A stretch of DNA of 57,168 nucleotides from an uncultured Acetatifactor sp. (GCA_934402375.1 CAKRUB010000016.1:1-57168), one strand, 5' to 3'. Shown: positions 45,506 through 54,514, numbered from the stretch's first letter. Translations and numbers: made by a program. Notes: generated by a model not told the origin, from the letters alone.

Positions 45506-46716
45506 TCCTCACTCCTCCCGTAAATCTTGTGATATACCAACCGTTTTCCGTTCTCATCCCAGCCCCTGCATTCAAAGATCTCCTTCACGCGGTAATGCTC
45601 CATGAAAATCACAGTCTTGAAGCAGTCAAGCATTTTCATCAGTTCGTCCCGCGAATATCTGCTCTGCGCCATACAGTAATCCACCAGCTTTGACGTAGCC
45701 TTTTCCGCAGACGGCGCATGAATCGTCGCCGCACAGACCTGTCCTGTGTATGCCGCATTCAGCAGATAAATTGCCTCCGCACCCTTGACCTCTCCAATGA
45801 TAAAGAAGTCCACGTCCATCGTAAGCCCGGCGATACTGATATGCTCCAGATCATAGTTGACCTGCTGTTCTCCCGTGCCCGGCAGTGAATGGAGAAACAT
45901 CATGTCTGGATGAAACATTGTTGTCAGTTCATCCGCCTGCTGGGCGACGAGCACCGCACAGTCATCCGGCAGCGTCTCCTTCAGTGCATTAAGCAGTGTC
46001 GTCTTTCCCGACGAATTCCCGCCGCAGATAAGCGTGGACGACTCACGGAACCGGCTGATCAGCAGCTCTGCCGTGTCCCTGTCCAGCATCTCCTGTTCAA
46101 TTAAATCTCTGATCTGTGGAAAAGCTCTTGGAATCTTTCTGATACAAAGATATGGTTCGTCATAGGTGTTTACCAATGGCATGGAAACCGTAAAGCGCAG
46201 GATATAATCCGGGTGGCTCTCGTTATCGGTAAACCTTTGAATGGCATTCAGATTTGAAATATTTACCTGATTTCTTGTTGCAATGTAGTCGATAAACTGT
46301 CTGTACTCCTTCGGCGAGGCAAATGCTGTGGCTGCCGCCATCCGCCTTCCCTTTTTCTTCACGCGGATATTGTTATAGCTCACAACCCTGATGTCTGAGA
46401 CATTCTTATCGTCAATCAGCGGCGAAAGTCTGGAATAGCCAAAGATATACTCTTCAAACTCCTTTAAGAGCACAGTGTCGTCTTCCGCGGATCGATGATA
46501 ATACTCTGCAATATACCCTGCCGCCTCCTCCAGAAAGGTCTCCTTTGACATCTGACCCTTCTTCATCTGCATCAGTGACTGCTGTTTTCTTGCAGTGTAT
46601 TCTTCCACAAGTGTCTGCAGCAGACTCTCCGATGCATCATATTCAGTTTTTATTTTCGCTCCCTCCTTTTTTGCGCAGTCAAAAAAACACCGTGCACTGT
46701 ATCTCCATAACTGCAT
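45502..46716 (-). CDS. tadA: TadA/CpaF secretion ATPase of the Tad pilus
   Basis: About 383-404 residues. The RecA-like ATPase domain shows STLICGGNSSGKTTLLNAL (Walker A), a GTGEQ Asp/Glu-box region, FFIIGEVKGAEA (Walker B, reading GEV) and the AATIHAPSA His box. The N-terminal domain carries SPLIDDKNVSDIRV. This fits the TadA branch of type II/IV secretion ATPases. The coordinates use the only ATG, at 46716, but that start has no ribosome site. A strong AAGGAGGGAG (46659-46668) instead sits eight bases before an AUA codon at 46653, where family members would begin. The true start may be AUA. The gene has its own promoter and heads the locus. Confidence 0.92.
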   Translation of the reverse strand: MQLWRYSARCFFDCAKKEGAKIKTEYDASESLLQTLVEEYTARKQQSLMQMKKGQMSKETFLEEAAGYIAEYYHRSAEDDTVLLKEFEEYIFGYSRLSPLIDDKNVSDIRVVSYNNIRVKKKGRRMAAATAFASPKEYRQFIDYIATRNQVNISNLNAIQRFTDNESHPDYILRFTVSMPLVNTYDEPYLCIRKIPRAFPQIRDLIEQEMLDRDTAELLISRFRESSTLICGGNSSGKTTLLNALKETLPDDCAVLVAQQADELTTMFHPDMMFLHSLPGTGEQQVNYDLEHISIAGLTMDVDFFIIGEVKGAEAIYLLNAAYTGQVCAATIHAPSAEKATSKLVDYCMAQSRYSRDELMKMLDCFKTVIFMEHYRVKEIFECRGWDENGKRLVYHKIYGRSEE

Positions 46717-46808
46717 GTCTGTTCTGCGATTTCGGCTGAAACAGCCTCGTACGAAAAATAAAATGTAAGAAGAACCTGATTCCCGACACGACCGTTCGGG
46801 TGATTCTT

Positions 46809-46837
46809 AATGTAACGCAATAAAAGCAAATTGTCAA
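46809..46837 (-). promoter_or_regulatory. Promoter of the Tad pilus locus
   Basis: Minus-strand TTGACA (46832-46837) and TACATT (46809-46814) are 17 bp apart. The leader then holds a hairpin, AAGAA..CCCGA pairing with TCGGG..TTCTT, followed by a T-rich stretch, possibly an attenuator. Confidence 0.65.
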
Positions 46838-46866
46838 TACCCAAAATGAAATTTCTTACATTGCTG

Positions 46867-46895
46867 TTGTGATTTTTGGTGAAGGATGGTATACT
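46867..46895 (+). promoter_or_regulatory. Promoter of the 37-residue peptide gene
   Basis: TTGTGA (46867-46872) and TATACT (46890-46895) have 17-bp spacing on the plus strand, divergent from the tadA promoter. Confidence 0.55.
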
Positions 46896-46934
46896 AACCT
46901 TAATCTAAAGCAGAAAGCGTCCGAATGGACATCA

Positions 46935-46963
46935 ATATCATGATTGGGAAACAATCATGATAT
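46935..46963 (+). repeat. Perfect 12-bp inverted repeat in the peptide gene leader
   Basis: ATATCATGATTG and CAATCATGATAT flank GGAAA. The hairpin lies downstream of the promoter and 41 bp before the ATG; no T run follows, so it is not a terminator. Confidence 0.75.
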
Positions 46964-47004
46964 ACTAAGCAAAGATAGGCACTATGAAAGAGAGGTAGTT
47001 CATT

Positions 47005-47118
47005 ATGTTTATTGTATTGGCAGGAGGACTGCTTATTGTCATTGTTGTTGCTGTTGTCGCAGCGGTTGTATCCGCCGTCTGCTCTGCCGTAGCAGTAGAA
47101 TCTGATCCGCAGGAGTAA
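47005..47118 (+). CDS. 37-residue hydrophobic membrane peptide
   Basis: The sequence is one hydrophobic helix (FIVLAGGLLIVIVVAVVAAV, then more Val/Ala with one Cys) ending in an acidic ESDPQE tail. It has AGAGG before the ATG, a promoter, a structured leader and a strong terminator, so it is a complete transcription unit rather than chance. Size and composition resemble small membrane regulators or type I toxins. No antisense RNA promoter is obvious, and the acidic tail is not typical of toxins. It lies between the tad promoter and a convergent ABC-F gene. Confidence 0.65.
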   Translation: MFIVLAGGLLIVIVVAVVAAVVSAVCSAVAVESDPQE

Positions 47119-47125
47119 ATAGTCA

Positions 47126-47158
47126 GGGGAATGACTGTGAAATCATTCCCCATTCTTT
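47126..47158 (+). terminator. Terminator of the peptide gene, overlapping the convergent ABC-F stop
   Basis: GGGGAATGA (47126-47134) and TCATTCCCC (47143-47151) form a 9-bp stem, followed by ATTCTTTT. The ABC-F stop codon (47143-47145) lies in the 3' arm. Confidence 0.85.
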
Positions 47159-48972
47159 TCAGCCTGTATCTTCGCTGCCAGTTCTTCCAGATACATCCAG
47201 CGTTCCATCTTCGTCTCCAGCTCTTTTTCCGCCGCTTCCTTTTCTGCGGTCAGCTCCCCAAGCTTTACAAAGTCCTTTGCATGTTTGAGCATATCCGCGT
47301 CACACCTTGAAATTTTTTCTTCAAGTGCAGCAATATCCTTTTCTATCGTCTCATAGTCCTTCTGCTCCTGATAGGAAAACTTCAGCTTCTGCTTCTGACC
47401 CGCCTTCCAGTTCTTTCCCTTTGCGTCCGAACCGGCGTCGCTTGCACCCTTGCTCCGTTCCACCTTTTCGGCAGACTCCTGCTCCGCGCGCTTCCGGTTT
47501 GCATAATCGGTATAGCCTCCCTCATGCTGCACAAAAATCCCATCCGACTCCATGGCGAAAATGCGCTGCACGGTTCTATCCAGAAAATACCTGTCATGCG
47601 ACACCACGATGACAATGCCCTGAAACTGATCCAGATAATCCTCTAGCGTTCTCAGCGTCGCAATGTCAAGATCGTTGGTCGGCTCGTCAAGAATCAGCAC
47701 ATTCGGTGCACCCATAAGCACCTTTAAAAGATACAGCCGCCTTCTCTCGCCGCCAGAGAGCTTTCCGAGCAGTCCATATTGATCCTCTCCCGCAAACAAA
47801 AAGCGCTCCAGCATCTTCGCCGCGCTGACCTTTCCCTCCGGCGTATCCACAAATTCCGCAACGTCGCGGATATAGTCAATCACGCGCTGTCCGGGTTTCA
47901 TCTCGTCCCCGATTTCCTGTGCGTAATAGCCGATCTTCACAGTCTGTCCGAGCTCGATATGACCGCTGTCCGGCTTGATCTCCCCGATGATCATCTTCAT
48001 AAGCGTAGATTTTCCGCTGCCGTTCGGTCCTATGAAACCGACGCGGTCATTCTTCCCAAACAGATAGGTGAAATCGCGTATCAGCACCTTGCCACCATAT
48101 GCCTTGCTGATATGCTCCAGCTCCACAGTCGTCCTGCCAAGCCGTGTCACAGCGGACGCCATCTCGACCCTGCCGTCCTTCTCCGGGGCTTTCCTGCCCT
48201 GCAGCTCCTCGAACCTGTCCAGGCGTGCCTTCTGCTTGGTCGATCTCGCCCTCGCTCCCCGCCTGACCCATGCCAGTTCATTGCGCAGGATGCTCTGGCG
48301 CTTCCGCTCGCTCGCCTCCGCCATCTCCTCGCGCTCCATCTTCAATTCCAGATAGCCCTCATAATTCGCTTCATAGGAGTAGATGCTGCCCTTATCGATC
48401 TCGATAATACGGTTGGTCACGCTGTCGAGGAAATACCTGTCATGTGTCACCATGATGACGGCGCCCTTGCGCTTTTTCAGCACATCCTCCAGCCAGTCGC
48501 TCATCGCATTGTCCAGATGGTTTGTCGGCTCATCCAGTACAAGAATCTCCGCTGGGGACAGTAGCACGGACACCAGCGCCAGACGCTTGCGCTGCCCACC
48601 GGAAAGCTGCCCGCAGGGCTGTCCGAAGTCCGTAACTCCCAGCCTTGTCAGCATTGATTTCGCATCCGCCTCGATATAGCCCGCATTGTTCTCCGTCCTG
48701 TTGCCGCGCAGAACGGCCTCCAGAACCGTCTCCTCATCATCGAACTGTGGGTTCTGCGGCAGGAAACGGATCATGCAGTGATTGGCAGTTATGATCTTTC
48801 CCGCATCCGGCTCCTCAAGCCCGGCGATCATTTTCAACAGCGTCGATTTGCCGGTTCCGTTGATGCCGATGATCCCGGCTTTCTCGCCCTCCTGCAAATA
48901 AAAGCTCGCATTGGAAAACAATTTGCGCTCTCCGTATGCCTTGGTAATATTGTCAACTGTCAAAATATTCAT
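47143..48972 (-). CDS. ABC-F ATPase, Uup-like
   Basis: This 609-residue soluble protein has two ABC domains (Walker A GINGTGKST and GPNGSGKST; signatures LSGGQRKRL and LSGGERRRL; Walker B LVLDEPTNHLD and LILDEPTNDLD). They are joined by a basic linker (MEREEMAEASERKRQSILRNE). A charged C-terminal coiled coil (about 520-605, YETIEKDIAALEEKISR) is typical of Uup. ABC-F proteins act on ribosomes; Uup has been linked to translation and DNA repair phenotypes. There are no membrane segments. GGAGG lies upstream of the ATG. Confidence 0.92.
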   Translation of the reverse strand: MNILTVDNITKAYGERKLFSNASFYLQEGEKAGIIGINGTGKSTLLKMIAGLEEPDAGKIITANHCMIRFLPQNPQFDDEETVLEAVLRGNRTENNAGYIEADAKSMLTRLGVTDFGQPCGQLSGGQRKRLALVSVLLSPAEILVLDEPTNHLDNAMSDWLEDVLKKRKGAVIMVTHDRYFLDSVTNRIIEIDKGSIYSYEANYEGYLELKMEREEMAEASERKRQSILRNELAWVRRGARARSTKQKARLDRFEELQGRKAPEKDGRVEMASAVTRLGRTTVELEHISKAYGGKVLIRDFTYLFGKNDRVGFIGPNGSGKSTLMKMIIGEIKPDSGHIELGQTVKIGYYAQEIGDEMKPGQRVIDYIRDVAEFVDTPEGKVSAAKMLERFLFAGEDQYGLLGKLSGGERRRLYLLKVLMGAPNVLILDEPTNDLDIATLRTLEDYLDQFQGIVIVVSHDRYFLDRTVQRIFAMESDGIFVQHEGGYTDYANRKRAEQESAEKVERSKGASDAGSDAKGKNWKAGQKQKLKFSYQEQKDYETIEKDIAALEEKISRCDADMLKHAKDFVKLGELTAEKEAAEKELETKMERWMYLEELAAKIQAEKNGE

Positions 48973-49002
48973 GACTTCCTCCAGCCTAAACCGTCCTTTT
49001 CT

Positions 49003-50178
49003 TTATTCCAGCGCGCCGTACGTCACCATGCGCAGCTTTCTCACAAGCGGTGTCGTCCCCGCGCCGCAGCGCTGGATAAAGTACAGGAATACCAGATCCT
49101 CCGTGCTGTCCATGCACACATAATTTCCTGTCCAGCCGTCCCAGCCAAACTCTCCCACGGACGCATTGCTGCCTGCCTCACTGTCATTCTCAAGCACCCG
49201 CATCAGACAGCCGTAACCATAACCCTTCAGGCTGTCCCAGTCCAGCGATACTCTCTGCTGTACAGTCAGATGGTTGTGCGTCATAAATTCCACCGTCTTA
49301 CGCCCCAGAATCTGCCTTCCGCCATAGCTGCCCTTCCGGGCAAGCATCTGTGCAAAATGGGAATAGTCGTCCAACGTGGAGACCAGACCCGCTCCGCCGG
49401 ATTCAAACGCCACGTCCGCGCTGTAATACTCGCCAAGATGACTGCCCGTATGCGGAACGAGCACGCCTCCCTCCACCGGCTCATAGTGCTGGGCAAAGCG
49501 TCCGCGCTTATCCTCCGGCACAAAGAAGCCAGTGTCCGGCATATTTAACGGCTCAAAAATCTCCCGTCTCAGAAATTCCCCGTAGGGCACAGCCGCGATT
49601 TTCTCTACAACTCCACCGAGAACATCCGCCGAAAAGCCGTACATCCACCTCTCACCCGGCTGAAACACCAGCGGAACACCGGCTATCCCACGCATATATT
49701 CCTGTGTGTCAACCCTTTCCCCCTGCATCCTGCGGCAGACGAGTCCTTCCACAACCGCCTGCATCCGTCTGCCCGGCTCTGTCGTTTCATCCGGGTAGGT
49801 AATGCCCGAGGTCATGTTCAACAGATCAAAGATCGTCACCTCGCGCGCTGCCGGAAGCTCTCTTCCGCTCTTTTCGTCCCACACGCGCTGTCCCGCAAAG
49901 CAGGGCAGATAGTGCGATACCGGTTCTGTCACATCGAGTTCGCCGCGCTCCGCCAAAAGCATGACAGCCGCAGCCGTGATCGGCTTTGACATGGAATACA
50001 GCCGGATAATCGTGTCGCGCTGCATCGGGAGTCCCCGCTCCGCATCCGCAAAGCCGAACGCATTGTAATACAACTCTTTTCCTCCCTGTATCACTAGCGC
50101 ACTCGCGCCCTTGACGCTTCCGCTCTCCACCTCGCGGCGGATCAGTCCGTCCATGATCTCCCTATAATTTTCCCGCAT
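49003..50178 (-). CDS. Serine hydrolase, class C beta-lactamase-like
   Basis: This 391-residue protein of the beta-lactamase/EstB/D-aminopeptidase fold has the SxxK motif as LYSMSKPITAAAVMLLAERG (about residues 61-80). The Tyr motif appears as RWMYGFSADVLGG (YxS-like rather than YxN), and the third motif region reads HTGSHLGEYYS. No signal peptide is found, so the protein is cytoplasmic and unlikely to act as a resistance beta-lactamase. Esterase or amidase activity is more probable. It lies 30 bp upstream of the Uup-like gene on the same strand, so the two may be cotranscribed. Confidence 0.88.
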   Translation of the reverse strand: MRENYREIMDGLIRREVESGSVKGASALVIQGGKELYYNAFGFADAERGLPMQRDTIIRLYSMSKPITAAAVMLLAERGELDVTEPVSHYLPCFAGQRVWDEKSGRELPAAREVTIFDLLNMTSGITYPDETTEPGRRMQAVVEGLVCRRMQGERVDTQEYMRGIAGVPLVFQPGERWMYGFSADVLGGVVEKIAAVPYGEFLRREIFEPLNMPDTGFFVPEDKRGRFAQHYEPVEGGVLVPHTGSHLGEYYSADVAFESGGAGLVSTLDDYSHFAQMLARKGSYGGRQILGRKTVEFMTHNHLTVQQRVSLDWDSLKGYGYGCLMRVLENDSEAGSNASVGEFGWDGWTGNYVCMDSTEDLVFLYFIQRCGAGTTPLVRKLRMVTYGALE

Positions 50179-50263
50179 ACCTCAGTCTCCTATCTATTTT
50201 TCAGGCACTAATCTCATTTTCAAAACTGTTTTCAGTATAGCGTACTCTCCCATGCGATGCAAG

Positions 50264-50298
50264 ACGAAAAGAACCGCGCACCTTTCGGCACGCGGCTC
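50264..50298 (-). terminator. Terminator of the arabinofuranosidase gene
   Basis: On the minus strand GAGCCGCG pairs with CGCGGTTC around a 12-nt loop, followed by TTTTCG. Confidence 0.75.
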
Positions 50299-50342
50299 CA
50301 CAACGTTCCAGCTCTATATTTCTACCTATATACTTCTGGCAA

Positions 50343-51839
50343 TCAGATTTCCACTTCCAGATGCAGCACACTGCATGCGGGAGCCGTGAACTTCACCTTG
50401 CAGCCGTCCACAGCAACAGCGGTAAATTCCGCAGTATGTACCTCATCCGGCGTCTCAAAGGTATTATGCGCTTTCATGTCACCAGTCAGTACCTCTGCCT
50501 TTACGGACTTCACCGGAGTCTCGGCAAAGACAGCTTCAATGTCTGCCGCATCCGTCAGGGAAGCGTTTGTCAGCGTGAGATGAAGCTTTCCATCCTTGCC
50601 CAGTGAAACGGACTCAGACAGATTCGGGATTCTGCAATCCTCCTCGATACCGATCTCCTCGGTCTCTACGGAAGACTCCAGCAGTTCAGCGTCCTGATGA
50701 TATTTGTAGAGGTTAAATGCATGCCAGGTAGGTGTCTTTAACATCTTCTCCCCGTCTGTCAGGATCACTGCCTGAAGCACATTTACCATCTGCGCAATGT
50801 TTGCCATCTTGACACGGTCACAGTTCTTGTTGAAGAGGTTCAGATTGATACCTGCAACCAGTGCATCTCTCATGGTACTCTGCTGATACAGGAAGCCGGG
50901 ATTCGTTCCGGGCTCTACATCATACCAGGTTCCCCACTCATCGATGACCATACCGATCTTCTTTTCCGGGTCATACTGATCCATGATCGCACCGTGGCGG
51001 TAGATCAGATCCTTCATCTTCAGAGTCGCCTTCAGCGTGCGGTACCATGACTTCTCATCAAAGTCCAGCGCCGAGCCCTTCTTTCCCCAGTCGCCTGTGG
51101 GAAGCGTGTAATAATGAAGGGACATCCCGTTCATAAAGCCCCAGCCATGGTCAAATGTCGTCTCCAGCACCTTATCCGTCCAGTGATAATCGTCTGCGTT
51201 AGCGCCACAGGCAATCTTGGAAATCGGTTTGCTGGAATTATAGTTGCGGACATAGGTCTGGTATCTGCGGTACATATCTCCGTAGAATTCAGGTCTCATG
51301 TTTCCGCCGCAGCCCCAGTTCTCGTTGCCCACTCCGAAATAATCTACTGTCCAGGGCTCCTCATGACCGTTTGCCTTTCTCAGGTCAGCCATCGGGGAAA
51401 CACCCTCAAAGGTCATATATTCCACCCACTCGCTCATCTCCTGAACGGTGCCGCTGCCGAGATTTCCGTTGATATAGGTCTTGCAGCCCAGCTGTCTGCA
51501 CAGCTCCATAAATTCATGCGTACCGAAGCTGTTGTCCTCCACAACACCGCCCCAGTGCGTATTGATCATCTTCTTGCGTCCCTCCTTGGGACCAATGCCG
51601 TCCTTCCAGTGATATTCGTCCGCAAAGCAGCCGCCCGGCCAGCGCAGCACAGGAACCTTAATCTCCTTCAGCGCCTCGACAACATCCGTCCGCATACCGT
51701 TTACGTTGGGAATGTCAGAGTTTTCTCCCACATAAATTCCCTCGTAGATACATCTTCCGAGATGCTCCGAGAAATGTCCCTGCAGTTCAGGATTGATGTG
51801 TCCTTTCTTTACCTTCGGATTCACATACAGTTTCGCCAT
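50343..51839 (-). CDS. abfA: Alpha-L-arabinofuranosidase, GH51
   Basis: This 498-residue cytoplasmic enzyme releases arabinose from arabinoxylan or arabinan oligosaccharides. The acid/base Glu lies in [12 protein letters not shown] and the nucleophile Glu in [11 protein letters not shown], both in the expected order of the barrel, followed by the C-terminal beta domain. [20 protein letters not shown] is a strong GH51 signature. No signal peptide, as usual for bacterial GH51. The ATG follows AGAGGG. It is monocistronic with its own promoter, a palindrome between promoter and start, and a divergent regulator gene. Confidence 0.96.
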   Translation of the reverse strand: MAKLYVNPKVKKGHINPELQGHFSEHLGRCIYEGIYVGENSDIPNVNGMRTDVVEALKEIKVPVLRWPGGCFADEYHWKDGIGPKEGRKKMINTHWGGVVEDNSFGTHEFMELCRQLGCKTYINGNLGSGTVQEMSEWVEYMTFEGVSPMADLRKANGHEEPWTVDYFGVGNENWGCGGNMRPEFYGDMYRRYQTYVRNYNSSKPISKIACGANADDYHWTDKVLETTFDHGWGFMNGMSLHYYTLPTGDWGKKGSALDFDEKSWYRTLKATLKMKDLIYRHGAIMDQYDPEKKIGMVIDEWGTWYDVEPGTNPGFLYQQSTMRDALVAGINLNLFNKNCDRVKMANIAQMVNVLQAVILTDGEKMLKTPTWHAFNLYKYHQDAELLESSVETEEIGIEEDCRIPNLSESVSLGKDGKLHLTLTNASLTDAADIEAVFAETPVKSVKAEVLTGDMKAHNTFETPDEVHTAEFTAVAVDGCKVKFTAPACSVLHLEVEI

Positions 51840-51863
51840 GTTTTGCCCTCTCTTTTATTCAAT

Positions 51864-51883
51864 ACTTAATGAACTATTTAAGT
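51864..51883. promoter_or_regulatory. Operator candidate in the abfA leader
   Basis: ACTTAATGAACTATTTAAGT has 6-bp arms (ACTTAA and TTAAGT) around 8 bp, lying between the abfA promoter and its ATG. It could be the site of the divergent regulator. Confidence 0.4.
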
Positions 51884-51899
51884 TTGTGTTTACATTTTC

Positions 51900-51928
51900 A
51901 GTCTAGCTCTTTGTTGTCAAAAAGTCAA
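51900..51928 (-). promoter_or_regulatory. Promoter of abfA
   Basis: Minus-strand TTGACT (51923-51928) and TAGACT (51900-51905) are separated by 17 bp. Confidence 0.6.
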
Positions 51929-52092
51929 ATAGAAACGTATTAGCAGTTTATACAAATTTTTCAGCCCTTTTTGTCACTATTCATCATATTTAATTTTAGT
52001 TCATTTTGTACTTCACTAATCATTTCAGAAATGCTATACTCAGATACGAAAAAATAAACGGTATGTCTGCCGTTTAGAAATGAGGTATGTCT

Positions 52093-53010
52093 ATGCTCTA
52101 CTTGTCTTCTCTGGATGAAGCGCAGGAAATTATCAGGGCGCTGAGCGCTCCCATGCGAATGGAGATCATGAAGATCATTTACGCTACCCCCGGAGTCAGC
52201 ATGAATTATCTTGCAAAAACTCTCGGGCTGACGAACAGCGCTGTCTCCATGCATGTCAGCAAGCTCGTCGCCGCCGGACTCGTACAGATCCAGACAAGCT
52301 CCGGCAAACGCGGAACCATGAAGCTGGTCAGTCCCTGCCATGACCGCATTGTCATCGATATGCTCCCCGAGCTTCCGAAGGAGGAAGAGCATTTCTATCT
52401 GGATGACATAAAAATCGGATATTTTATCGCCTGCAACGTCACTCCGACCTGCGGTCTTTCCACCCCGGAGCACCTGATCGGCGCAATGGACGACATCAAT
52501 GCCTTTACCTTCCCGGAGCACTTTGATGCCGGAATCCTCTGGTTTACCAGCGGTTATGTGGAATATGGACTTCCAAATCATCTCCAGGCAGGGCAGCGTC
52601 TGCGCGAGCTGCAGATCTCCTTTGAGATTTCCTCGGAATATCCCGGCTTCAATAAGGATTACCCCTCCGACATTCATTTTTCGTTAAACCAGACCCCTCT
52701 CGGTGTATGGGTGAGTCCCGGGGATTACGGCGACCGCAAGGGACACATCTCCCCGGCGTGGTGGCCCGGAAGTCTCAACCAGTACGGTCTGCTCAAGACC
52801 CTGATCATCAACGCGAGGGGCACCTATATGGATGGCGGGCTCAGACTCTCCGATGTCACGCTCGACGATCTGGACATCGACTACAACAGCCGTCTGATCT
52901 TCCGCATCGCCGTCCCGCAGGATACAGCCAACTGCGGCGGCTGTACCCTGTTCGGTGAGCGTTTCGGAGACTACAATCAGGCGATCCGTGTCAAGGCTCT
53001 GTACGAGTGA
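52093..53010 (+). CDS. COG4189-type regulator with ArsR-like helix-turn-helix
   Basis: This protein has about 305 residues. The N-terminal winged helix (about 8-80) reads ALSAPMRMEIMKIIYATPGVSMNYLAKTLGLTNSAVSMHVSKL. The larger C-terminal region (about 110-305) ends with NCGGCTLFGERFGDYNQAI, a conserved cysteine motif of this predicted-regulator group. The ATG at 52093 is six bases from GAGG and is preferred to one two codons earlier that overlaps it. A TATACT -10 lies at 52035-52040. It is divergent from abfA, so control of arabinoside use is the natural inference, perhaps by binding a sugar in the C-terminal domain. It converges on the Lsa-type gene with a 20-bp overlap. Confidence 0.85.
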   Translation: MLYLSSLDEAQEIIRALSAPMRMEIMKIIYATPGVSMNYLAKTLGLTNSAVSMHVSKLVAAGLVQIQTSSGKRGTMKLVSPCHDRIVIDMLPELPKEEEHFYLDDIKIGYFIACNVTPTCGLSTPEHLIGAMDDINAFTFPEHFDAGILWFTSGYVEYGLPNHLQAGQRLRELQISFEISSEYPGFNKDYPSDIHFSLNQTPLGVWVSPGDYGDRKGHISPAWWPGSLNQYGLLKTLIINARGTYMDGGLRLSDVTLDDLDIDYNSRLIFRIAVPQDTANCGGCTLFGERFGDYNQAIRVKALYE

Positions 53011-54508
53011 TGTCTACAATTCTCGTCGCAACCTTTTCGCCGAATACTGTGTCGTGCTCGACAAGCAGCATGGTCGGCTGATATTTCAGGATCAGCTGTT
53101 CCAGCTGCATACGCGAAAACACATCGATAAAGTTCAACGGCTCATCCCAGATATAAAGATGTGCCGGGGTCAGCAGGCTTGTCGCCAGCAGAACCTTTTT
53201 CTTCTGTCCCTCGGAATATTCCTCCATCCTCTTGTCAAACTGCGTCCGCTCGAAATCAAGCTGACGCAGCAGCGCCTTCAGCATGCTTTCATCCAGACCG
53301 TGCATCCTTGCATAATCCTTCAGCACGCCGGACAGCCCGGAGGTATCCTGATTGACATAGGAGATACGCAGTCCCGCCGGGATCTCCAGTCTTCCACTGA
53401 TTTCAGCATTGCCGGCATTGCCCAACACCGCTTTGATAAAGCTGGACTTTCCACAGCCGTTCGCCCCGCGCAGCAGGACACGCTCTCCCCTGTGAAGCTC
53501 GAACCGGAAATTCTGCAGCACCGTCTTTCCCTCATACCGCAGTCCGAAATCCTGCGCCACAATATATAGCTCCTTATGAAATTCCTGCGGCATCAGCTTG
53601 AGATCCACCGGGTTCTCAATATCCTTCAACAGCCCTTCCTTTTCCGCGATTTCGTCATTGATTCTGCGCTCCGTGTTCTTTACGCGCTTCTGCATTGCCT
53701 TTGTCTTTGCGCCGATGTATGCCCGCGTATGGATATACCTGTCCGGCTCTTTCAGCGGATCATACCCGATCTTCGTCTTTTCGTTTTTGTCCGCCCATCT
53801 GTCTATGCGGTCCGCAGCCACCCTCAGCTTGCCGATCTCCTTCAGATGCTTTTCGTTCTCGGCGCGGTTAAAATTATCCGTTCTCTCCTTATTTTCCCAC
53901 CAGCTCGAAAAGTTGCCCTTCTCTACGCCGATCGACTTCCGGTTCAATACGAGAACGTGATCAATGCAGGCATCCAGAAGCTCTCTGTCATGTGAAACGA
54001 GAATGAATCCCTTTTTCGATCGGAGATACTCCTTTACCACCTGTCTTGCCTCAATGTCAAGATGATTCGTCGGCTCATCGACCAGCAGGAAGAAATTCTC
54101 CTGCGAGAACAGAAGCGCCAGCATGGCCTTCGTCCTTTCCCCATGGCTCAGGGTGCAAAAGGGTCTGTACAGGCATTCGGCATCCAGCTCCAGCTGATCC
54201 AGCTCCCGGAGCACCTTCCAGATTTCGCAGCCGGGACGCAGCTGCTCAAACAGCTCCGCCGCCGAAAGCTCCTCCTGTTCTTTTTCCATTTCATAGGGGA
54301 AATAGTCAAACGCTACTGACGCCCTGATGCTCCCCTGAAATTCCTGCTTTCCCTGCAAAAGACGCAGAAACGTTGTCTTTCCTTTGCCGTTTCTGCCGAT
54401 GAAACCGAGCTTCCAGTCCGTATCGAGCTGGAACGAAACATTCTCAAAAATATTGTCATAGCTGCCCTCATAGCTGAAGGTCAGATTTGATACTGTAATT
54501 TGTGACAT
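52991..54508 (-). CDS. Lsa-family ABC-F ribosomal protection protein
   Basis: This 505-residue protein has two ABC domains. The N-terminus ITVSNLTFSYEGSYDNIFEN plus VSFQLDTDWKLGFIGRNGKG closely follows the Lsa signature as I remember it. Signature motifs LSHGERTKAMLALLF and YSEGQKKKVLLATSLL and Walker B LLVDEPTNHLD and YIWDEPLNFID are also in Lsa style. An interdomain linker (about 190-285) carries the antibiotic-resistance arm in this family. Lsa proteins displace lincosamides, streptogramin A and pleuromutilins from the ribosome. Whether this gene confers resistance is untested. Its leader is structured and contains a small open frame, as in inducible ABC-F genes. Confidence 0.88.
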   Translation of the reverse strand: MSQITVSNLTFSYEGSYDNIFENVSFQLDTDWKLGFIGRNGKGKTTFLRLLQGKQEFQGSIRASVAFDYFPYEMEKEQEELSAAELFEQLRPGCEIWKVLRELDQLELDAECLYRPFCTLSHGERTKAMLALLFSQENFFLLVDEPTNHLDIEARQVVKEYLRSKKGFILVSHDRELLDACIDHVLVLNRKSIGVEKGNFSSWWENKERTDNFNRAENEKHLKEIGKLRVAADRIDRWADKNEKTKIGYDPLKEPDRYIHTRAYIGAKTKAMQKRVKNTERRINDEIAEKEGLLKDIENPVDLKLMPQEFHKELYIVAQDFGLRYEGKTVLQNFRFELHRGERVLLRGANGCGKSSFIKAVLGNAGNAEISGRLEIPAGLRISYVNQDTSGLSGVLKDYARMHGLDESMLKALLRQLDFERTQFDKRMEEYSEGQKKKVLLATSLLTPAHLYIWDEPLNFIDVFSRMQLEQLILKYQPTMLLVEHDTVFGEKVATRIVDITRTEP

Positions 54509-54514
54509 AGAATT

